64,000 nucleotides of DNA from Hydractinia symbiolongicarpus. Lineage: Eukaryota; Cnidaria; Hydrozoa; Anthoathecata; Hydractiniidae. Shown in pieces: positions 55,338-64,000 of this stretch. The stretch is taken from assembly GCF_029227915.1 (NCBI RefSeq), contig NC_079877.1, positions 31,089,851-31,153,850 on the forward strand, given 5' to 3'. Positions within the stretch are counted from its first letter, which is position 1. Each line of letters opens with the position of its first letter. Under the pieces are notes generated by a model. That model was not told the DNA's origin and did not search any database. It was given only the letters and a program-made list of their open reading frames with translations. A program made the translations under genes and the position numbers.

Positions 55338-55445
55338 GTAATTTACAACATACTCACCCCAAAAATCGATATAATAGCGATAATGCAAAATGGATATTAT
55401 ATCCATATGTACGGAGATATTAGAATGGATATAATATCCATTTTA
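55338..55445 (+). repeat. left member of a distant inverted repeat pair
   Basis: GTAATTTACAACATACTCAC followed by ATAATAGCGATAATGC and GGATATTATATCCATATGTACGG matches the reverse complement of 63,500-63,620 over about 105 bases with few differences. The block itself contains a short palindrome (TGGATATTATATCCA). Confidence 0.75.
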
Positions 55446-55857
55446 TCCATATTGAATTTGAAACGAGAACTGGCAGCGTCCCAATAATATAGCACAATGA
55501 GGTTTTAGTTATGGATACGAGGTTGTTTGAAGAGAGTTTTGGGAACTGAAAAACAAACCCCGCCAACACGAAGAGGGGGAGTAGTCTTGAACTGCAGCAG
55601 TCTTGGAGATGGCATTAAGCATTGCTGAGGTTAGCATTTATGTTAGCTAGCGAACAGTTTGTTAAATTTCTGTGTATAGTTATAGCTAGCTATAGGTTGC
55701 TAGTAGCTAAGTGAGGGTTACAAAAATTGTGAATCATGACTAAACAACCTCATTTTAGAGAGTCTACTAAAGAAGAGGGGGGAGGGTGGGGAATTCTGAG
55801 TCCTTAAACTTGTTAATAGCTATAGATGAGATGAAGTCCGTTGTTTGCATTTTTCAG

Positions 55858-56068
55858 CGGTAAGCTCTTTTGGCTTTGACATTCGCGTGGCAGGAAAAAA
55901 GATGGGGGCGCTAGGCAAAGCAAAGTAATTATCAGTCCATTTCTTCCCACGGAGGCATTCTTAGGACGTTCCTGTTAGAAGAAATCCACAATGAAAGACC
56001 TTTCTTCACCAAATCCCAGCATCTTTTTTCCTGCCACGCAAATGCCAGAGCCAAGGAGCTTACCACTG
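55858..56068. repeat. 47-bp inverted duplication with splice-like ends
   Basis: TTTTCAGYGGTAAGCTC, then CGTGGCAGGAAAAAAGATG, occurs at 55,853-55,904 on the plus strand and at 56,068-56,021 on the minus strand, separated by about 115 bases. Each arm starts with TTTTCAG, a splice-acceptor-like string. On the minus strand the following open frame reads GKLLGSGICVAGKKMLGFGE and ends FIVDFF before a stop at about 55,975, so one arm could be a terminal exon and the other a snap-back copy of its start. Confidence 0.5.
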
Positions 56069-56089
56069 AAAAGTAAATAAATGACGCCA

Positions 56090-58020
56090 CACTGGAATTC
56101 ATCTATAAAAGTAGGGAGAAACGAATATGCGCTGCGAGGGATTGGAAATTCTAAGAAATTTAATAGCAAGCAGGGGGTAGAATATTTTATACCTTGGTGG
56201 AGTCCACCACCTGAGGAGTTTTAGGGTAGTCACAGGTTTTTTCATTATCTTAAAGAGTGAGCATAGATTGTTGGATTGTTTAAGAAAAGCACAGACATAT
56301 TGAACGTGGAAATTTGCCTTGTAAAGTAACATATACAATATACTAAAATGCAGGCATTTTTAAGTCGGTTTGACATTTCTTTAAAACACCCAACTTTTTT
56401 TTTAAGAAAAAATACAGAATTTGTCAGATTTCTTTGTATTAACAAGAACTAAATGGGCCGAACATGCCTTTCCTAGTGACAGGAGTGAATTATGTTTAGC
56501 ATGGATTAGAATTCATGGTATTGTTGTTGTTAAAAAAACTGGTCAAAATAAGTCCACTTGAAAAGTTTAAAGAAGTCCTTCTGTTATCCACATAAATTTT
56601 TCAGTTTAAAATATACCATTGAAATGTCATTGCAAACTAATTACAGAGGATATGACAAGCGCAAAACTCACTCTACATGGAATTTTATCCATGTGAAACA
56701 TAATTCAGTGGTAATGTATAATTAATCCGTTTATACCTTAGTATTAATGGATTAATTGTACAAAGTCAAGCCTGGTATTCCAATATTCCTGAAAATAACT
56801 TTGATGAAAATCATAATGGCGGAGGTACTGATCCCACAAAACTTTGTTAAAATTTAATTGGAATGGAGTACTCCAGTAGACTGTATTTTATGTATACAAT
56901 TTTCTCAATAGATGTGTAGTCTATAAAGATTTTTCTGTATAAAGAAGTTTGTTTAATTAAGAAGAAACAAGTTTCCATTTATTACAATTTGCATGCATAT
57001 ATAGATGTTATTCTATTTCTTTTTTTTTTACAACATTAAAAAATAATTATTTGAGGAAATTTCAGAAATGTTTGTTAAACTCACACACAGCTATTTAAAA
57101 AATTATGCAGACTTTTTTTTTGGACTAAGAAAATATTTATTTACTTTGTATATTCATTTCGCAATATGTAGGGACCAGTGTAATGAAAAAGAAAATAAAC
57201 GTTTTGGTCCTTTAGGCTTACTAAAAATATTTAAGTTATTTTTACGTTAAGTTTTGTATTTAAATAGACATTAATTTTCTGTTTTGCTTTGCTGAATTGT
57301 ATTTTTAATTATATAGAACGGACCGTCAATTCCCGATATTAAATATCGTGAGAGCAATATGAAACAAAGATCCCTACAATGTGAATGTAAGTGCATGAAT
57401 TTTTATTATTTTTCATTAGATAAAAGTTTATGCTCCAATGTTATGTTTCTGACGTTCAGGCGACCTGTTTATATCATGTTATGTGGCAGTTTCTCTTCCA
57501 ATTCTTTCTATTGCAGTGTAAAAGCTTTCTAAAATAGAAAATATGTGGACACGTATCTTTTTAGAAAACTAGTAGACCGTTATGCGTTGTCAGCAAATTC
57601 CAGAAATTGCGTTATTCTTTTATTATTTTTCATTTTGTTTTTTAGTGAAGAAACTAATTATTGAAATCCTCTGGCTGTTATTGTTTTTAGCCATTTATAT
57701 GACCAACGATTACAACAAGCTCGTATTGACATTAAGTTAAACAAAAGGCGAGTGCGTTAGCACAAGCAGATGAAGATAAACAAATATTTTCTATTTGGTG
57801 TTATATACTTATTGGTTGTATTATAAAACGGAACATAAATATCTACGCGTAAACGTTTGTCGTCGTTTTATGTTTAATCCCCTTTTAAACTCACTTTACT
57901 TTAGAAGAGGAAGACCTTTTTTAGGAAAGAGCTCCTGTTTGTAGAAGCAATCCATGCATGAGATAGGTTGTCGGTAAATCAGGCCTTTGTAATACACTTA
58001 CGAGAGAAATCCCGTTTCTA
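56090..58020. other. no gene recognised
   Basis: AT-rich sequence with short frames only. A TTAAATAGACATTAAT-type composition dominates near 57.2-57.3 kb. Nothing coding is supported. Confidence 0.4.
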
Positions 58021-58027
58021 GAAGCAA

Positions 58028-58545
58028 TCCGTACTAAAAAGATTCAGTTCTGAAAAATAAAATTTCAGAAGAAAAAGCTCCGAATTAGGCCCTGGTCGAT
58101 AAAATTATTTCTTATGTGCACTCCATTTCTCCTGTTTCGTTGAATTTTGGTCTGAAAAATAAAATTTTAGAAGAAAAAGTTCCGCATTTGGGCTAAGTTT
58201 ATGAAATTACTTCTTATGTACACTCCATTTCTCCTGTTTCGTCGAATTTTGGTCTGAAAAATAAAATTTCAGAAGAAAAAGCTCCGAACTCGGGCCTGGT
58301 CTACAAAATTATTTCTTATGCGCTCTCCATTTCTCTTGTTTCGTCGAATTTTGGTCTGAAAAATAGAATTTCAGAAAAAAGCTCCGCATTTTGGCCTGGC
58401 CTATGAAATTATTTCTTATGCGCTCTCCATATCTCTTGTCTCGTCGAATTTTGGTCTGAAAAGTAAAATTTCAGAAAAAAAAGCTCCGAATTTGGGCCTT
58501 TCCTATGAAATTATTTCTTATGCGCTGTCCATTTCTCTTAAGTCC
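58028..58545. repeat. 102-bp tandem repeat, about 5 units
   Basis: The core TCTGAAAAATAAAATTTCAG starts at 58,049, 58,151, 58,253, 58,355 and 58,455: a period of 102 bases, the last step 100. Each unit also carries AAAAAGCTCCG, GGGCCTGGTC and TTATTTCTTATGYGC. Units differ by several substitutions, so the array is older than the 54-bp array at 12.6 kb. All frames have stops. Confidence 0.92.
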
Positions 58546-59372
58546 TACCAAGTCTATGCATGTAACATGATATGAAAATTATCGGGAATAAAAGCTTTGT
58601 GGAAATGAAGAGTCGTTAGTACTGTTCTATTAATGCATGTTGTTTTATCTCCACTAGATAACCACAAATTTACAAGTGGAAAAAGAATATCGGCGAGTTA
58701 TCAAAATCCCGCAGCAATTTTTAATCGTTTTTCATATCTTTCATTCATTCATTCGTTAAATTTTTATCATAAACTTAACATAAAACATGATTTTTTCCTG
58801 GGTCATATGTCGGGCCTTTATACATTGTAGGAAATAATTAAACTTCTCGCAAAGTGACGAATTTACGCCATCGTATTTTACTGTTCTTCCCGAATTGTAT
58901 ATAGAAGAACATTTATCACTGAATTCATGGAAGATGTCGTGGAAAAAGGGCGTATTTGCGTAGTAACCAGCTTCCCTATTCGAAGAATACTCTTCTAGTC
59001 CATAAAGTCGTATAATATAGCATGCGGAGCTTCGGGTAAGTGTGCATATAGGGAGTGCGACGTATCTTTTCTACCTTAACTTTCATTTACAGTGGAAACC
59101 GTAGCAGTGTCCATGCAAAGGACAGAACCACAAGAACAAAAACATTGATCCAGGCATTGCTACATTTGCGTAGTGCTTTGAACAAGTCAGTTTACCGGAA
59201 TCTTCGCCACCTTTGTCAACGCTGAACTTACTGGAAAATCATCTTTTTGGGAGGGTTATAAGATAACGAGATGGGTGTTGCATCTGCTGGTAGTGCATCA
59301 TCTTTATGCATCACCTCATCCAATAAATAACTAAGAAGGGCATGAATTTTTCTGAATACAGTCACCAATGAG

Positions 59373-59660
59373 TCAATGTGTTATTTTGACTAAAAATGTC
59401 ATGGCATCGCTATTCACTTTCTGTAAAGCAAGTTTTAATTGTTCCAGAGAACCAAGGTGGATTATGTTTTGGAGTGGTGAATTAAATATCAACATATATA
59501 AGAAATTTGGTAATGCATGCAATTGTTTTGTTGTCAGACCCCTCTGTTTGGTCATTCTGTTGAGTGCTAGAGAAGCTAGTCTTGACATTGCGATAAAAGA
59601 TTTCTGTCTCTCTGCCGCTTTACTTCTTCTGCGATTGACTTGTCACCTTTCCGCGGTCTT
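59373..59660 (-). CDS. short open frame, function unknown
   Basis: The frame is open from about 59,660 and has an ATG at 59,597: MSRLASLALNRMTKQRGLTT, LHALPNFLYMLIFNSPLQNI, LGSLEQLKLALQKVNSDAMT, ending at 59,373. Another frame just upstream reads MTNADYEAMCKNIRDARNHL. They might be parts of one small protein with a shift, or exons. No motif is recognised. It is the only moderately protein-like stretch within the 55-63 kb inverted-repeat interval. Confidence 0.3.
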
Positions 59661-59859
59661 GTAAACGAAGATGGTTTCGTGCATCCCTGATGTTTTTACA
59701 CATAGCCTCGTAATCGGCATTTGTCATGGTAACGGCTTAGTATATGAAAGAATACTCCGGGGGTGAAGCTAGATTTCCCGTTGTTCGGCTGCCAAACTAT
59801 TTTTTTTTATACTCACATTTTTATTCTGACATATATGACAGCCATCTGTCACATTTATT

Positions 59860-60000
59860 CATGAAAACCTGGGAAGCAAATAAAATCCTTGGTTTTCAAT
59901 GCATATCCAGGGTTTTCAATATGGAAACACGGTTTCTAACGATGAAAACCAAGGTTCTCGTTGAAAACCCGGGTTCTTAAACAAAACCTAGGTTCTGACT
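59860..60000. repeat. cluster of AAAACC-NN-GGTT short palindromes
   Basis: Within 140 bases the strings AAAACCTGGGA, CCTTGGTTTTCA, CCAGGGTTTTCA, AAAACCAAGGTTCT, AAAACCCGGGTTCT and AAAACCTAGGTTCT occur, alternating in orientation. Each is a variant of one short palindrome. This could be a degenerate tandem repeat or a cluster of protein-binding sites. Confidence 0.45.
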
Positions 60001-60009
60001 TACGGGTGT

Positions 60010-63000
60010 AATGGCTTAACTTACCATAAATATAACTACGCAACACAATTTCAAGACCAGAAAGCAGCGCATGCGGAGACAAAAATAGAGACTTAAGCAT
60101 TCAACATTCACTGATTTTTTCATTTATCGCTCAAGATATTGCTTAGTTAAATACACGTGTTTCGACATATTTTTTTTTAATGATCTTGAAACTTAGAGAA
60201 CACAATTGTAATTTACTGAATACTTGATCATGGCTGCAGTATACAGCCGAAAGCTACTAGAAGAAAATAATGACGAAATACGCTTGTATTTAATTGTTTA
60301 TTAGACATATCTAAATCGCACCATTGTTTAGTTACTTAGAAAAAAACATTCCAACAAATGTTTAATTGTTTAAGTTTATATTATGGTTTGAGTTTTTCAT
60401 TTTGTATGCATTTATCGTTTAAACCTCTGAACATAAGCCCAACCCGAGTATAAGCACCTCACTTAAGCCAATTATTTATTTCATCACTAAAATTTACTAT
60501 GTATAACACCCTCTGTTTATAGGCCAATTGCAGAAAAAACATTGATGGAGGCGATATTGAAACACGTCCAAATAGAAGTGCTTTTTCAAAGCAGAAACAT
60601 AATTTGATCGTAATTTTTGCCTCACATTACTCCACTGTTTTCTTATATTCTAGTAATTTCACCTTTTTGGTATGGATTTGAGTAATTCCGCGCTCGGGAT
60701 TATTTTATTGGGAAAAAGAAACCGCGAAAAAATGATTAAATTTTACGCCTACTTTGAGCCACCAGACTATAACTGTTTTCATATTATAACTAATGAGCTT
60801 TGATAATATATGAGAGAGAAATATAAAGAAAATTTCTTTAACAAGTCCCCGGAAATGCAACTAAATTTATGCATTGTTGATTAAAAAATGCTCCCCCGAC
60901 TAACCTTAAGCCCGTTTTGTGGATTTATAGCACATATACTACCTACACTCTCCGTCTCATTGAGAATGGCGAGTTAAGCGGCGGGTCACCACGAGAAACA
61001 ACGTGGGAAATTTAAAATGCTCTAACAATAATCCTGAACATAACATAGCTTTCAAGGTTCAGCCTCACTGCGGTATAATTCTTATTCTTTTTTTAAGTGA
61101 CTCCTAAAATAATATTATCGCGCCACAAGTAAAAGAATTACATGGCTTATGAACAAGCGAAAATTCGAAATCACGCTATGCTTGTCCAAACAACACAAGC
61201 AGACTTAGAGTAATGCTTACGTTATGCTTATTGTAGAAACAGATTATAAACTTAAACGCTCCCTTGTATGAGTGAAAATGGTCCTGTTTTTAGTGTTTAC
61301 AAAACAACCACAGAACGTAAGACTAGGTGCAGCCAATATAGAAATTCAGTCTTAAAGACTTTTAATATATTAATTTGGATAAGAGCACTTTCGGAATTTT
61401 AAGTTTGATACATTTAAAAACAAAAAATTTTAAGACAGATTGACTTTTGACATAACATACCACAACAAATAGTAAACAATAAACAAACAAATAGCATGTT
61501 ACAAAAAATATATTTATATATACAATCTTCATATTAAAATATTTACAATTGGATTTGGTGTGTCACTAAAACATAATTTTCCTACAGCACCTAATTCTAA
61601 TACAGCTCCTGTAAATTTCTTTGGCTTGAGTTCATTGCACTGTTAGAAAGTACAAAGCAATTTTCAAATTGAAAAAAATTGAAACAGTCTGTCAAAATAA
61701 AGTTTTAAAATAAAATAAGATTCAACCTTAAAATTACAAAAATTTGGGAAAGCTTACCTGAAACCAAACCGCATAAATCAGGCCTATCAAGAAGGGGAGG
61801 ACAAAGGCTCACTCTATTCTGAGAAATGAGAAACTAGCTTTGCCATTAATTGCTCCTCCAATTCTCCCGCAAAAAAATTCTGGCTGAGCAATATTAATTC
61901 ATCTCACATGGAAATCAATGTTCTCTTTCTTATTATTTCCAGTAAAAGAGAACCAAAATAAATAAAAATGACTTTCTGATAAAATATGCGTTTATAATCT
62001 TATTCTATTTATTCAGATTGCTCGACCAGTTTAAATTATCGTAACCTTGGGGAGCGATTTATTACTCTGGTGTTATTTTCTTATTGATAGGCCTGGTAAA
62101 TATATTTACGGCAGCATTAAATTATTTTGTATGTCCCGGACTATTGTGAAAACAATTACCCAATTTTGTAAACATACAGACATACACACACTTTTTATTT
62201 TCCCACTTTGCAAAAAAACACACATATGTTTTGTGCAAAAAGAGTAAAAACCACAGAAATAATAATTGAAAAAAATGAACTTGAAATGGAGGCTAGCTAA
62301 GTACAGCACTCACAATAAAAACAGAGAATAAAATATGACAGACTCACTTTTGTAATTAGAAATAACACCAACCAAACATATTTTGAGGCTGGTCAAAACA
62401 AAAACCATAAGGGGCCTGAGACAAACGAGGTTTGTTACGCCGATTTTGCCTATTAACATCCCCACACACCCAGCCACCCCCTTAACGGATACTTTTATTC
62501 CTAACCCTAGATAATCCAACCAAAAATTAACTATATAGACATTGAACTTCCGATCGACAGAACAAACCTTTGTAACAAACTTGCAGAGAGCAGAATTTGA
62601 AACTTGAAAATGAACCTGTTATGGATGACGTTTGCCATTGTTCAAATAACCAAGAAACTTTATCCCATACCTTCCGCCTTTTTGTTTTAACTACACAGCT
62701 AAAACACAAAGAAAGAAGCCATGACCATGACTCATGCCTGAACAGATTATCACCATGAAATAAATATCTTTAGCAAATTTATCTCAACCCTGACCACTTC
62801 ACCTTTTTTTGCTGAAAAAATCCACTAAGCGTCACAAACCTATTTTGTTGCCCGCCCCTAGCTAGCTATAGGCAGATTTCTTTGTTTACATTTTTTCATT
62901 GGTCCTAACATGTGTGTGCTCTATGATGCTTTTGTAAGAAGAAATCTGCTAGAACATTTTTTAATTTTAGCAAGATCTAGCTAGCATATTATTGCATGCC

Positions 63001-63490
63001 ACAAGAGGAGATGTCAGTTGCTGAAACTAAACAAAGAAAACTGTCTGTGGTGTTTAGCTAGAAATTAGACTATAATATAAGTAACACAAAAATCGACATA
63101 TAGTTATATAAATATTGTGCTATAAAGCATCGTCTGGTATTCTTCTCTGAGGAGTTACCAAACACCTATCAGTGATATCAGTTATTAGTTTATAACTGCC
63201 TAGCTAGCAACGTACCACCATCAAAACTTTTTTGCAACTCAGCCTTTTTTCCCTTTCTTCTTCTCTCTGAGCTTTTAAGTTTAAACAAACTGGCTATAGC
63301 TAAACTAGATCTTGGTGGATAATTTCACAATACTTCTTTTTATGGTCCTTAAGTTGCCATCTACAAAGGAAGAGCAGTATAGGATTCGATCAATTAGCAA
63401 GTTTAGTGTCTTGCACAGCTCAAAACGCCATCTTTCTTTTTTGCAATAAACGGATTGATTAGTTGACGAAAACATAACAAAGCTGATATT
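60010..63490. other. no gene recognised
   Basis: AT-rich sequence without convincing frames, splice signals or transposon termini. TAGCTAGC-type strings are frequent at 62,860-63,210. Small frames at 62.0-62.7 kb have no domain features. Confidence 0.4.
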
Positions 63491-63499
63491 AGCTATTAT

Positions 63500-63620
63500 A
63501 TCCATTTTCGCTAGAAATGGATATTATATTCATTTCATGAAGCCGTACATATGGATATAATATCCATTCTGCATTATCGCTATTATATCCATTTTTCTTA
63601 GGTGACTATGTTGTAATTTA
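63500..63620 (-). repeat. right member of the distant inverted repeat pair
   Basis: Partner of 55,338-55,445. It carries one extra ATGGATATAATAGC block at its inner side. No clear target duplication is visible outside either copy. Confidence 0.75.
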
Positions 63621-64000
63621 ATGATGTGAAAGTTATGTTTTTACAGGAGTATACAAGTCTTCTTGCCTCTTACCAGACTATCCTTAGTTAATATAAAATC
63701 GGGTTCAAAGTAGTGTTTGGTATGTATTGACAGATACATACTGTGTAACTATTCAAGCAGTGAGATGCAAATTTGTGAAATAATTGTAATTGATTTTGGA
63801 CGATTTAGAGAAGGCGAAGATTAATCACGTGTTAAAGGATAATTATATCTTTTGGGATCAAAATTAAATTTTATTGCACCGTTATTTTTGAAGTGCATCG
63901 ATATCCCTGACATTTTTGGAAGTAAAGTCGAAATAAAATGTTGTTAAGTAAGAGAGAGAGAGTTATTTAAGTTCTGGCGTCTTCATTTTGTCTGCGTGTG
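63621..64000. other. no gene recognised; right edge of window
   Basis: AT-rich flank outside the inverted-repeat interval, with an AGAGAGAGAGAG run at 63,951-63,962. Confidence 0.4.

Noticed and set aside
62047-62709. Four 60-70 residue frames
   Set aside because: Composition follows the AT-rich DNA; no motif, splice site or neighbour supports them.

Overview
This is eukaryotic, AT-rich animal DNA, made almost entirely of transposable-element debris with a few short spliced host genes. The mix of elements points to a cnidarian: Maverick/Polinton elements carrying a packaging ATPase, a rve integrase, a protein-primed type B polymerase and a small two-membrane-segment protein, together with CR1/L2-like, RTE-like and Penelope-like retroelements. 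The cnidarian assignment is inference and no species is claimed. There are no bacterial features, no operons and no CRISPR array.

Layout. 0-2.3 kb: a Ty1/copia remnant, then an RTE-like LINE lying inside a CR1-type fragment. 2.3-8.5 kb: mostly featureless, with a signal-peptide first exon at 5.1 kb and the last two coding exons of a minus-strand gene at 7.5-8.2 kb. 9.2-12.3 kb: a decayed but nearly complete CR1/L2-like LINE. 12.6-13.5 kb: a 54-bp minisatellite of 16 units. 13.7-14.9 kb: a complete three-exon host gene of 95 residues. 15.5-17.7 kb: RTE and Penelope-like fragments and a tRNA-derived SINE.

18.36-34.48 kb: a full-length Maverick/Polinton of about 16.1 kb with inverted terminal repeats and a TCGGCG target duplication. 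It is richer in GC than its flanks. In order it carries a 28-residue-repeat protein, a hydrophobic-core protein, a proline-rich multi-part gene split by a LINE, a probable major capsid gene, a two-TM protein, the integrase, zinc-ribbon and HNH genes, the ATPase, and PolB. Most of these genes have stops, frameshifts or deletions. A 5'-truncated LINE with an intact ORF and a tail of about 68 ATT units sits inside it and is clearly younger than the decay around it.

34.5-42.6 kb: diffuse repeats, a coding relic at 36.1-36.6 kb, and a likely secreted-glycoprotein gene at 38.9-39.8 kb. 42.65-47.05 kb: a second Maverick, internally deleted to 4.4 kb, with its own TIRs and a TACATG duplication. 47-55 kb: TTAA-flanked piggyBac-type MITEs, one of them inside a LINE relic, and an intronless 232-residue ORF. 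55.3-63.6 kb: an 8.3-kb interval bounded by about 105-bp inverted repeats, holding a 102-bp tandem repeat and little coding DNA.

The most notable observations are: two independently inserted Mavericks 8 kb apart whose polymerase genes are broken at different catalytic motifs; a 34-bp perfect palindrome exactly between two convergent Maverick genes; a shared AGAAAGGAG leader before two Maverick start codons; a cysteine-repeat module present both in the HNH gene and at the end of the capsid gene; and the unexplained 8.3-kb inverted-repeat interval.
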